Source: an uncultured Pyrinomonas sp. (lineage in GTDB: Bacteria > Acidobacteriota > Blastocatellia > Pyrinomonadales > Pyrinomonadaceae). From it: a DNA stretch of 11,142 nt. The notes beneath the pieces were generated by a model, which was not told where the DNA came from, did not search any database, and worked only from the letters and a program-made list of their open reading frames with translations. Where the stretch lies: assembly GCA_937135995.1 (NCBI GenBank), contig CAKZOF010000367.1, positions 1-11,142 of the forward strand, written 5' to 3'. Each line of letters starts with the position of its first letter. Position 1 is the stretch's first letter. This document shows positions 1 to 5,928 of this stretch, piece after piece. Made by a program: the position numbers and the translations under genes.

Positions 1-450
1 GTCCGGCTGAACGTGCAGGATGTGGACTTTCGACAACGCACAGTGCGCATTACGGGCAAACGGCGCAAACAACGCATCGTGCCCTTCGGCGAACCGGCGT
101 TGCACGCGCTGTTGCAATACATGACGGTGCGCGACAACTTCCTGCGCAATGCGCCGCTTGCACAGCGCGATGAGCGAGCGCTCTTTTTGAACTATCAAGG
201 GACGCGAATCACAACACGCTCGGTCGGACGCATGGTCGATAAGTACATCGAACTGTGCGCTGGCATTCACAACATCAGTCCGCACTCGCTGCGCCATACC
301 TTTGCGACGCACCTGCTCGACAACGGGGCGGACTTGCGCGACATTCAAGAGCTGCTCGGCCATGCGCGCCTTTCGACCACGCAGATCTACACGCACGTCT
401 CCATGGAGAAGCTGATCGAGATCTACGACAAGTCGCACCCGAAATCCTGA
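1..450 (+). CDS. Tyrosine recombinase XerC/XerD family, C-terminal catalytic part (5' end missing)
   Basis: Site-specific tyrosine recombinases of this family resolve chromosome dimers at dif with their Xer partner. The frame is open from the first base, so the start lies outside the window; 149 residues are visible, roughly the last half of a usual 300-residue protein. Catalytic residues can be read in order (numbered from base 1). The beta-hairpin lysine is K20 in [12 protein letters not shown]. The HxxR box is H95 and R98 in [14 protein letters not shown]. The second histidine is H121 in [16 protein letters not shown], with the nucleophilic tyrosine at Y130. The first catalytic arginine would lie upstream. 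The intact box and the ordinary C-terminus ([15 protein letters not shown]) fit a housekeeping Xer rather than a phage integrase. XerC cannot be separated from XerD or XerA without the N-terminal half. The gene converges with the DksA-like gene 37 bases on. Confidence 0.93.
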   Translation, partial: VRLNVQDVDFRQRTVRITGKRRKQRIVPFGEPALHALLQYMTVRDNFLRNAPLAQRDERALFLNYQGTRITTRSVGRMVDKYIELCAGIHNISPHSLRHTFATHLLDNGADLRDIQELLGHARLSTTQIYTHVSMEKLIEIYDKSHPKS

Positions 451-487
451 TCCGCCGGAGGGGCGACCGGGGCACAAACCAGCGACG

Positions 488-859
488 CTAGAGCGACGGC
501 GTCTCTTGACCCGCTTCCATGATGGCTTGGCAAGCGGCATCGAACCGAGCGGTCGGCAGCGCTTCGAGGCGGCGCTCGTCGATCGGCCGGCCGCACCGTT
601 CGCAGATCCCGTACGTCCCTTCATCGATGCGGCGCAAGGCGTCTTCGATTTCGGCGACCAATTGCGACTCGCGTTCACTCAAACGGTATTCGATCTCTTG
701 ATTGACGTCGAGCAGCGACATGTCGGCGGCATCTTTGACGCCATCGTCCGCCTCGGCCATCTGGCGCGCGTCCTGCTGGTTGTCGTTGATGTGGGCCAAG
801 TGGCGCTCGCGTTCGGCGAGCAGTTTGCGTCGGAAGTGTTCGAGCTTTTGGGCGTCCAT
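488..859 (-). CDS. DksA/TraR-family zinc-finger-like transcription regulator
   Basis: The product has 123 residues. The family binds in the secondary channel of RNA polymerase and modulates initiation, with ppGpp in the case of DksA. An N-terminal coiled-coil hairpin (about residues 3-80) carries the tip motif D43-A-A-D46-M-S48, close to the DxxDxA of DksA with Ser for Ala. The C-terminal finger begins at YGICERCGRPI (C86, C89). The second half reads LPTARFDAACQ, so the usual third cysteine is D107 and only C110 remains. The site is therefore C-C-D-C rather than C4. The length is typical of the short DksA/TraR proteins. The start was set at the ATG because GGGAGG lies six bases upstream; a TTG two codons earlier falls inside that spacer. 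The gene is transcribed alone, from a promoter next to the terminator of the receptor gene. The family call is firm, but whether it acts like DksA is inferred. Confidence 0.9.
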   Translation of the reverse strand: MDAQKLEHFRRKLLAERERHLAHINDNQQDARQMAEADDGVKDAADMSLLDVNQEIEYRLSERESQLVAEIEDALRRIDEGTYGICERCGRPIDERRLEALPTARFDAACQAIMEAGQETPSL

Positions 860-865
860 GGGCAA

Positions 866-871
866 CCTCCC
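866..871 (-). promoter_or_regulatory. Ribosome binding site fixing the start of the DksA-like gene
   Basis: On the minus strand GGGAGG is followed by TTGCCC and then ATG at 859. The six-base spacer is ideal for this ATG and rules out the in-frame TTG at 865, which directly abuts the Shine-Dalgarno. Confidence 0.75.
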
Positions 872-898
872 TCGTACGTCGTGCTGAAACGAGCAGGG

Positions 899-904
899 AT
901 TATA
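899..904 (-). promoter_or_regulatory. Probable -10 element of the DksA-like gene
   Basis: The minus strand reads GGGCTATAATCCC, a perfect TATAAT hexamer about 40 bases before the start codon. No good -35 hexamer is seen: the bases 17-18 upstream read CGCTCT or TCGCTC. The promoter may be weak or may rely on an activator. It lies between the receptor terminator and the gene, the right place for an independent promoter. Confidence 0.5.
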
Positions 905-939
905 GCCCGAAGCTTGCGCCGAGAGCGACCGACGAAGCG

Positions 940-979
940 AAAAAGACGAAGGCTGCGCGTCAGTCCAGCGCAGCCTTCG
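940..979 (-). terminator. Rho-independent terminator of the TonB-dependent receptor gene
   Basis: A perfect 12-bp stem pairs 947-958 with 968-979 around a 9-base loop. On the minus strand the stem is followed at once by TCTTTTT (946-940). It lies about 60 bases after the receptor stop codon at 1038. The tract suits the minus strand only; no T run follows on the plus strand. Confidence 0.88.
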
Positions 980-1037
980 GGCGAGAAGCGAGTTGCGTGC
1001 AACGAGCAGCCGGCACTTACTTGGTCGCGCCTGCTCG

Positions 1038-3440
1038 TTAGAAGTTCCATTTGAGTCCGGCCTGCACCAGACGAGGGCTGCCGGGCAGAATACCGCGCGT
1101 GCGGTCCACGATGTAGAGTCGGTCGAAAAGGTTTTTGGTCGTGACGAAAAGGGTCGTGCGCCAAGATTCCACCCGATAGTTGACGGTCGCGTTCCAGACG
1201 ACGTAGCTCGGGATGATGCCGCGTTGGCCGTCGGGCGTCGGATCGATTGTGTTCAAATCGTCGCCGAACTGCCGCCCGACGTAGGTCGCTTCGAGCATGG
1301 CGTCGAGTCCGCGCGGGTGGGCCAGCCCGATCACTGCATCAAGCGTGTGTTCTGGCGCGTAGGGAAGTCGGTTGCCGCTGACGCTCACGCGCGTAAAACC
1401 GCTGATGCTGCTGAAGCGCGCGCCCGTGAAGCGTGCCACCGGCAAGTACGTGTAGGCGACGCGCAGGTAGAGATTGGTGGTCCGGTCGAGCAACGGGGCC
1501 GAGTCGATGCGGCTCGTAAGCTCGATCCCTTGGTGGAGTGTGGTTCCACCGTTGGTCAGCGTCGCGCCGATGCCGCCGGCGACGCTGGCCGGAACGATTT
1601 GGTTCTCATAATCCATGCGGAAGAGGGTCGCGTCGAAGCGTAGGCCACGTCTGGGCGTCGAACGTAGGCCCAACTCGTAATTCCAACTGAGCTCCGGATC
1701 GAGATCGACGACGCCGCCCGTTGAATTGTTGATGATGTCTTCGGTGCGCGGTGGAGCAAAGCCGCGATGGACGCCCGCGAAGAGAGTGAGCGCGGCAGAT
1801 GGGCTAAACGACAGACCCAGACCGGGAACCAATTGCGTCAGCGACGTGCGGCCCGTGACGCCGGCACCGTTGTTAGCTAAACGGTTGGTCCGTAGATAGC
1901 GGACGTGCTCGATGCGCAAGCCGGGCGTGACGGCAACCGGGCCGAAGATGAAGCGGTTCTGCACGAAGCCGGAGTAGGCCTGATTGCGCCGCAAGTTGTC
2001 TTCCACCGTGGCGCCCGAGCGGGCCATGGGCGTGTCGCCATTGATCTGTAGGCGATTCTGGTCTTCAAAATGAGCGCGCAGGCCGAAGTCCAGCTCGTTG
2101 CGCACCTTGGCCAACGAAAAGTTGGCGCGCAAGCGCGGTTCGACGCCGAAGTTATAGTAGCGGCGCAGACGCCCCTCGTTACCGCACGTCGTGAGCAGAT
2201 CGGCCATGCTCAAGCAGTCGGGGTCGCCCGTGCGTGTTGCCGGGTTGAACAAGCGATTGGGACGTTGGGCGGAGTTGCTCGATTGCCGCCACCAGTGGCG
2301 ACGGAAGTAAGAGCCGTAAAGGCTCGTGGTCAAAGTCAGATCCGGGCTGAAGACGTAAGCGTGAGTGGCCGACGCGCCGACGCGGTGACCGTCGAAGTGA
2401 TCGTTGCGGAAAGGATTGCCGCGCGGGTCGGCGCGATATTCGTCTTCGCGCAACCCGGAGTAGGTGACTCGCGAGTCCTCGCCGTAGTAGTTGGCTTTAA
2501 GCGTCAGCGCTTGTCGCGCGCCAAAGGTCGAAACCGATTTGAAGTTGACATCGTTCAGCCCGGAACGTGTGTTCGCGCGCGCGCCTTCGCCCTGTTTGCG
2601 CATCAAGTCGAAGAGCAGCCCCGTGTTTTTCCATGTACCGCCGAAGTTGAAGTGGCCGTTGAAGTAGTCGCGATTACCGCCCGTGAGCGACAAGTAACCA
2701 GCCGGCGCTACCGGCGGGTTCGGCGTGATGTAGTTGATGACGCCGCCGACGGTGACTGGGCCGTAGAGTATCTGGCCTGAACCTTTGAGCACTTCCACGC
2801 TTTCGAATCGGTCCACCGGTGGATGGTAGTAAGAAGCGTTGTCGCCGTAGGGCGCGTAGGTGAAGGGGATACCGTCTTCGAGCAGCAGGACTTTGGTTGA
2901 GCGCGTCGGGTTGAGACCGCGAATGCCGATGTTGGGGCGCAGGCCGAACCCTTCCTCGTCACGCACGTTGAGGCCGGCGACGCGGCGCAGAACGTCGCTG
3001 AAGGTGAACGGACGAATCGTCTCCAGGGTCTTGGCGTCGATGGTCTCCACAGAACCGGGCGTACGCGCAACCTCTTCGGGCGTCTCGGTTAGGTGGGCGG
3101 AGCCGACGACGACCACCTCGGCGATGGCCGCCGGTTCGAGCACGAGGTCGAGCCGCAGGTCGGCGCCCGACAGTGTCGCGCGAGCGGTCGCGGGCGCGAA
3201 CCCGGCGGCGCGCGCCGTGACGGAGTAGTCTCCAGCTGGAAGGCGGAAGAAGCGGAAGGTGCCGGTCGCGTCGGTGGTGGTGGTGCGCGTCCAGCGGGAG
3301 TCTGCCGGTTGAAGCGCAATGGACGCGCCGGCGACGGCCGCGCCGTTGCGATCGGTGACGAGGCCGTAGATGGTGGATTGGGCGCGCGCCGCGAGCGGCA
3401 GCAGTAGGAGCAACGAGCAGAGCAGTGCAGGGCGGACCAC
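1038..3440 (-). CDS. TonB-dependent outer-membrane receptor, FecA-like, with carboxypeptidase-regulatory-like domain
   Basis: The product has 800 residues. It is a ligand-gated outer-membrane channel, probably for a ferric chelate, energised by TonB-ExbB-ExbD. A signal peptide spans about residues 1-20 (cleavage near ARA-QS). A CarboxypepD_reg/TonB-dependent N-terminal domain follows at about 22-105, then a TonB-box-like EVVVVGSA (108-115). The plug lies at about 127-240 with GLRPNIGIRGLNPTRSTKVL, LLEDGIPFTYAPYGD and SVEVLKGSGQILYGPVTVGG. These closely resemble the FecA plug (NIGVRGL, DGIP, APYG, RYGPQSVGG). The rest is a beta-barrel ending in an aromatic (GLKWNF), as outer-membrane assembly requires. 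C409 and C419 are close enough for a disulfide, perhaps in an outer loop. The start is GTG, with GGAGG ten bases upstream. A Fur box and promoter upstream support iron regulation. The ligand is unknown, and no iron transport partner lies in the window. Confidence 0.95.
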   Translation of the reverse strand: MVRPALLCSLLLLLPLAARAQSTIYGLVTDRNGAAVAGASIALQPADSRWTRTTTTDATGTFRFFRLPAGDYSVTARAAGFAPATARATLSGADLRLDLVLEPAAIAEVVVVGSAHLTETPEEVARTPGSVETIDAKTLETIRPFTFSDVLRRVAGLNVRDEEGFGLRPNIGIRGLNPTRSTKVLLLEDGIPFTYAPYGDNASYYHPPVDRFESVEVLKGSGQILYGPVTVGGVINYITPNPPVAPAGYLSLTGGNRDYFNGHFNFGGTWKNTGLLFDLMRKQGEGARANTRSGLNDVNFKSVSTFGARQALTLKANYYGEDSRVTYSGLREDEYRADPRGNPFRNDHFDGHRVGASATHAYVFSPDLTLTTSLYGSYFRRHWWRQSSNSAQRPNRLFNPATRTGDPDCLSMADLLTTCGNEGRLRRYYNFGVEPRLRANFSLAKVRNELDFGLRAHFEDQNRLQINGDTPMARSGATVEDNLRRNQAYSGFVQNRFIFGPVAVTPGLRIEHVRYLRTNRLANNGAGVTGRTSLTQLVPGLGLSFSPSAALTLFAGVHRGFAPPRTEDIINNSTGGVVDLDPELSWNYELGLRSTPRRGLRFDATLFRMDYENQIVPASVAGGIGATLTNGGTTLHQGIELTSRIDSAPLLDRTTNLYLRVAYTYLPVARFTGARFSSISGFTRVSVSGNRLPYAPEHTLDAVIGLAHPRGLDAMLEATYVGRQFGDDLNTIDPTPDGQRGIIPSYVVWNATVNYRVESWRTTLFVTTKNLFDRLYIVDRTRGILPGSPRLVQAGLKWNF

Positions 3441-3481
3441 AGCGTCTTTGCCTCCGGTTACGGTTCGTTCAACAATGAAAT

Positions 3482-3496
3482 TGAAAATCGTTTTCA
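3482..3496 (-). promoter_or_regulatory. Fur box (predicted operator)
   Basis: The 15 bases TGAAAATCGTTTTCA match the 7-1-7 Fur core TGAWAATnATTWTCA at all but one position (G for A just after the centre) and have 6-bp perfect arms. The site sits about 12 bases downstream of the predicted -10 of the receptor gene, across or just after the transcription start. There a bound repressor would block initiation when iron is plentiful. Confidence 0.8.
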
Positions 3497-3507
3497 GTTA
3501 GAGGGCG

Positions 3508-3537
3508 ATGATATTCCCGTCCCCCAGCGAAAGTCAA
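3508..3537 (-). promoter_or_regulatory. Sigma-70 promoter of the TonB-dependent receptor gene
   Basis: On the minus strand TTGACT (3537-3532) and TATCAT (3513-3508) are separated by 18 bases; each matches the sigma-70 consensus at 5 of 6 positions. The Fur box follows immediately, and the GTG start is about 67 bases downstream of the -10. Confidence 0.7.
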
Positions 3538-3690
3538 GCGCACCAGCCCTGGACTCTCGCGTGATCAAACGAATCGGTCTCTGAAATGTAGTCGCGGCGA
3601 AGGTCAAGGGCCAGATACGGCGCGAGCACCACGTAAGAAGACTCGAGCGAACGGGTGAGCAATGGCCAAAGAACAGAGGAGCAAAAGAAC

Positions 3691-3797
3691 GCGCAGCAAG
3701 TTTAGAGAGACAACACAGCTTGAAACACGTCACGCCGCAATTACGGAGCGTTGGTGCCTCGCGCCGCGAGTTTGGAGCGCCAGCACAGCTTGAAACA
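3691..3797. repeat. Pair of 37-bp imperfect direct repeats, 70-bp period
   Basis: Bases 3691-3727 and 3761-3797 match at 31 of 37 positions when aligned by eye, and share the 14-base identical block CACAGCTTGAAACA at the right end. The stretch between them is 33 bases. Neither copy shows terminal inverted repeats. A third copy at the same spacing was looked for on both sides and not found. Confidence 0.6.
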
Positions 3798-4015
3798 GCT
3801 TTTTCAGGAAGACTGGTTCGTTATGAACCTCGCCGCGCTCTGGGCGAGTGAGACGGCGCGTCGCGAAGATGCGACGACTCTAGTCGGGGAAGATGCGATA
3901 ACCTCTCCTCTTTTTTAGGTTGACGTCTTTCGAAACGGACCTCGAGCCGTGCGTCGAATCTTCGCCGCCTTTCTTGCGCTCACGGCGCTCACCGAGCGGA
4001 GACTGCCCGCGCAGC

Positions 4016-4044
4016 TTGTTCAAGCGCGTTCGATGAACTATAGT
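4016..4044 (+). promoter_or_regulatory. Possible promoter before the small reading frame at 4115
   Basis: TTGTTC (4016-4021) and TATAGT (4039-4044) are 17 bases apart. The -10 matches 5 of 6 positions but the -35 only 3 of 6. A second candidate, TTGACT (4061-4066) with TATGAT (4088-4093), has better hexamers but a 21-base spacer, which is too long. Either could serve the strong ribosome binding site at 4100. Confidence 0.3.
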
Positions 4045-4099
4045 TTGCGCACCCCCCCTGTTGACTATCCCCTTTTGGCGCTCCCTTTATGATAGAGAT

Positions 4100-4105
4100 A
4101 AGGAG
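4100..4105 (+). promoter_or_regulatory. Strong ribosome binding site before the ATG at 4115
   Basis: AAGGAG is nine bases before ATG. It is one of the best Shine-Dalgarno sequences in the window and the main reason to believe a small gene starts here. Confidence 0.6.
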
Positions 4106-4114
4106 CGATCGAAC

Positions 4115-4294
4115 ATGAAACAAGGGCAAGAACGCGAACCGGAAAGCAGGCCCGAGCCAGTGGGCGAATCCGGCGGAACTCGCGCGCACGCTCGGCATTG
4201 GTGGCGCGGGTCGGTTTGTGTCCGGTGGATACTACAAGCAGCAGGGAGTGACGGCTCGCTAACGCATGGCCCTCAACAAGTAGGCCGCGACTAA
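4115..4294 (+). CDS. Small hypothetical protein, possibly frame-disrupted
   Basis: Read straight from the ATG, this gives 59 residues rich in Arg, Glu, Gly and Trp that I do not recognise. The start is well supported by AAGGAG nine bases upstream. The codon use of this frame is poor for the window, with many A or T third positions. The frame one base on (open 4119-4262, after a TGA at 4116 that overlaps the ATG) has high GC at third positions. It also reads like a real small basic protein, including NPAELARTLGIGGAGRF and VSGGYYKQQGVTAR. That frame has no start codon of its own near its beginning. The simplest reading is one gene with a one-base disruption just after the start codon, of about 48 residues if restored. 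Sequencing error, recent decay or frameshifting are all possible. No signal peptide or membrane segment is seen. Confidence 0.35.
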   Translation: MKQGQEREPESRPEPVGESGGTRAHARHWWRGSVCVRWILQAAGSDGSLTHGPQQVGRD

Positions 4295-4341
4295 ATCCGG
4301 AAGAGCTGAACGAAGGTTGACGACGTGGCCGAAGTCGGTTC

Positions 4342-4365
4342 GACGAGGCGGGTGCCCGCTTCGTC
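4342..4365. repeat. Near-perfect inverted repeat (hairpin)
   Basis: GACGAGGCGG pairs with CCGCTTCGTC (one G-T wobble) around a four-base loop. No T run follows directly; the next short one, TGTTTT, is at 4389-4394. It lies between the small frame and the SYLF gene and may be a weak terminator or a leader structure of the SYLF transcript. Confidence 0.4.
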
Positions 4366-4446
4366 CGCTCTTCCCAAGGGCTCGAGCGTGTTTTCCCGTT
4401 CGAGCGGACCCTGATCAAGCTCTAGATCAATGGAGGTAGAGACAAA

Positions 4447-5172
4447 ATGACGAGCATAGTGAGGCGATCTTTGGTTTGGTTTTTATCGGTGGCGCTTGTT
4501 GCGCCCTTGTGCGCGGCGCAGACGCGCCCGCGCGCGACGCAGCCGAGCAAGGAGATGAACGAGGCGGTGAAAAGAGCGGCGAGCGCGTCGCGCGTGCTCG
4601 AGCAGATCATGGCCGTGCCCGACAGAGCGATTCCGCGCGAGTTGCTCGAACGAGCGCAGGCGATCGCCGTCTTTCCGGATGTGTTGCGGGCGGCTTTCGT
4701 CTTCGGCGGGCGCGGCGGCAAGGGCGTCATCAGCCGACGGCTCGCTGACGGCAGTTGGAGCGCGCCAGCCTTCTTCACGCTCGGCGGCGGTAGCTTCGGC
4801 GCACAGATCGGCGCCTCCAAAACCGATCTCGTGCTGCTCATCATGAACGAGGCCGGACTGCAAGGGTTGTTGAAGGATAAGGTCACGCTCGGCGGCGATG
4901 TCAGCATCGCTGCTGGACCGGTGGGAAGAAGCGCGAGCGCTTCGACCAACGTCACGCTCGATGCCGGCATACTCTCCTACTCGCGCTCCAAAGGCGCCTT
5001 CATCGGCGCAGCTTTGGAAGGTGCCGTGATCAATCCAGACAACGATTTGAATCAGGCGGTTTATGGACTCAAGGCGAGAGATGTTTTGTCGGGGACGCGG
5101 GCCATCGAGATGAAGAAGCTGCCGCGCGGGCTGCAGCTCTTTCCGCAGACGGTGGCGCGTTACGCGCGCTAG
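4447..5172 (+). CDS. Secreted SYLF-domain (YSC84-type) lipid-binding protein
   Basis: The product has 241 residues. SYLF proteins bind membrane lipids such as phosphoinositides in eukaryotes; the bacterial members are mostly exported and of unknown role. A signal peptide covers about residues 1-24 (RRSLVWFLSVALVAPLCAA), with likely signal peptidase I cleavage after CAA. The cysteine is not in a lipobox. The SYLF domain fills about residues 38-240. It has the hallmark segments AIAVFPDVLRAAFVFGGRGG (72-91), GKGVISRR, GSWSAPAFFTLGGGSFGAQIG and DLVLLIMN, then GRSASAST and GAFIGAALEGAVINPDNDLN. Length and order are normal for the family. The ATG follows GGAGGT at nine bases. The stop is one base from the stop of the convergent membrane-protein gene. 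I see no clear promoter directly upstream. It probably acts in the periplasm or at the outer membrane (inference). Confidence 0.93.
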   Translation: MTSIVRRSLVWFLSVALVAPLCAAQTRPRATQPSKEMNEAVKRAASASRVLEQIMAVPDRAIPRELLERAQAIAVFPDVLRAAFVFGGRGGKGVISRRLADGSWSAPAFFTLGGGSFGAQIGASKTDLVLLIMNEAGLQGLLKDKVTLGGDVSIAAGPVGRSASASTNVTLDAGILSYSRSKGAFIGAALEGAVINPDNDLNQAVYGLKARDVLSGTRAIEMKKLPRGLQLFPQTVARYAR

Positions 5173-5173
5173 T

Positions 5174-5602
5174 TCAGCGCGTCGCGGGGGGCACGGCGCT
5201 GCGGAAGGCGAGATAGAGTTGCGTGAGGCGATCTGCCGACGCCGGATCGCTGCGCGCCAGCAAGGTGATGATCTCGTCGCGTTCGGCAAGAACGGGGCGC
5301 AGCGCGGCTGCTTGCTCGGCCGAAATGGCGGCGTCTTGTTGCCGGTCCATTTCGGCGCGCACCGCCGTGAAGAAGTTGCTCGCCGCGCGGCGCGCTTGCT
5401 CGTACTCGCCGCGCCGCGCATCGATCACCGCTGAGGCCAGTTCGTTCTGCATCACGGCGAGGCGCAAGCTCTTTTGCGTCTCGCCGAGTTGGCGGCGGCG
5501 CTCGCGCGCCGAGAGCCACATGGGAACGAAACCGAGCAGAAAAGCGACGACGAGCGTTGTTGCATAGAGGGCTGCTCGTTTCCAACCGGATAAGTTCTGC
5601 AT
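5174..5602 (-). CDS. Single-pass membrane protein of unknown function with helical tail
   Basis: The product has 142 residues and belongs to no family I recognise. One hydrophobic helix spans about residues 10-31 (ALYATTLVVAFLLGFVPMWL). It is followed by a basic stretch, SARERRRQLGE, and a long charged, alanine-rich region predicted helical (about 35-115), perhaps a coiled coil. Positive charges flank the helix on both sides, with more on the C-terminal side, so topology is uncertain. The start was set at the second of two adjacent ATGs, with GGGGAGG six bases upstream; the first ATG has only a three-base spacer. The frame extends 30 codons further upstream, but that part looks non-coding. 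A candidate promoter lies about 175 bases upstream. The short C-terminal tail ends in SAVPPATR. A role beside the SYLF gene is conceivable but the two are convergent, not co-transcribed. Confidence 0.75.
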   Translation of the reverse strand: MQNLSGWKRAALYATTLVVAFLLGFVPMWLSARERRRQLGETQKSLRLAVMQNELASAVIDARRGEYEQARRAASNFFTAVRAEMDRQQDAAISAEQAAALRPVLAERDEIITLLARSDPASADRLTQLYLAFRSAVPPATR

Positions 5603-5608
5603 CATCAG

Positions 5609-5615
5609 CCTCCCC
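5609..5615 (-). promoter_or_regulatory. Ribosome binding site deciding the start at 5602
   Basis: On the minus strand GGGGAGG is followed by CTGATG and then ATG. It favours the ATG at 5602 over the ATG directly before it and over the distant in-frame start at 5692. Confidence 0.65.
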
Positions 5616-5776
5616 GACGTTTTATTGAATACGGTGGCAGTGCCTTGCCTCTGACCGAACGAAAGGGCATCGAGAGCGCGTTCGGATGCCACCGCGCCTC
5701 CGTTGCAGACGGGTGCTTCGCTGCAGTGCTGGACCAGTGCGCAGCGTCTGCGGCGCCGTTTCGGTCGCTCGTTGGC

Positions 5777-5805
5777 ATTTAAAGCCGCGCGGCGGCGGCT
5801 GTCAA
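5777..5805 (-). promoter_or_regulatory. Candidate sigma-70 promoter for the membrane-protein gene
   Basis: The minus strand has a perfect TTGACA (5805-5800), a 17-base GC-rich spacer and TTAAAT (5782-5777, 4 of 6). The spacer itself can pair (AGCCGC with GCGGCT). The predicted leader to the ATG at 5602 is about 170 bases, which is long. Bases 5606-5928 otherwise hold no gene I can support. Confidence 0.5.
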
Positions 5806-5849
5806 GGTGCGATCTGAAAGGTTCGTCGGGGCCATCGGCGGCGGAAGTT

Positions 5850-5877
5850 TTGCTCTCTCGCGTTGAGGTGCTACAAT
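5850..5877 (+). promoter_or_regulatory. Candidate promoter of the six-gene operon
   Basis: TACAAT (5872-5877) matches the -10 consensus at 5 of 6 positions. TTGCTC (5850-5855) is a weak -35 at a 16-base spacing. Transcription would begin near 5884, which excludes the in-frame TTG start at 5863 for the first gene. Confidence 0.45.
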
Positions 5878-5928
5878 CTCGTCGCTTCGGCGCATCGCTT
5901 GGAACGCAGAGTTCGCTTCTCGCCGCGG

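Larger units (their letters stand above)
3541..4099. other. Intergenic region without a convincing gene
   Basis: Open frames on both strands here are short, lack ribosome binding sites and match nothing I recognise. The longest protein-like stretch is an open plus-strand frame at 3724-3918 that lacks a good start. The region contains a 37-bp imperfect direct repeat (3691-3727 and 3761-3797), a 10-base direct repeat GAAGATGCGA (3865-3874 and 3889-3898), a T6 tract near 3911, and the palindrome AACTATAGTT (4036-4045). It may be decayed coding sequence or regulatory DNA. Confidence 0.6.

Noticed and set aside
506..1054. Plus-strand 182-codon open frame opposite the DksA-like gene
   Set aside because: It is antisense to a well-supported gene with zinc-finger motifs, and it runs through the receptor terminator hairpin. 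The peptide matches nothing I recognise.
3494..3733. Minus-strand 79-codon open frame upstream of the receptor
   Set aside because: It overlaps the receptor promoter and Fur box, has no ribosome binding site, and its composition is not protein-like.
3691..3797. Calling the repeat pair a CRISPR array
   Set aside because: There are only two copies, they are 16% diverged, and no cas genes or third repeat unit are nearby. It is kept as a repeat only.
3949..4092. GTG-initiated 47-codon plus-strand frame beginning with a hydrophobic stretch (RRIFAAFLALTALTER)
   Set aside because: It resembles a signal peptide, but there is no Shine-Dalgarno and the rest of the peptide is unremarkable. It ends just before a much better ribosome binding site.
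4366..4394. Possible Rho-independent terminator (CGCTC...GAGCG then TGTTTT)
   Set aside because: The stem is only five pairs with internal mismatches and the T run is short, so it is too weak to list as a feature.
4065..4418. Minus-strand 117-codon open frame across the small-gene region
   Set aside because: It has no ribosome binding site, is rich in Arg and Ser as expected of antisense GC-rich DNA, and runs through the strong Shine-Dalgarno and the 4342 hairpin.
5603..5692. Thirty-codon N-terminal extension of the minus-strand membrane protein (start at 5692)
   Set aside because: It would place an unrelated hydrophilic stretch before the membrane helix, and GGGGAGG sits correctly before the ATG at 5602.
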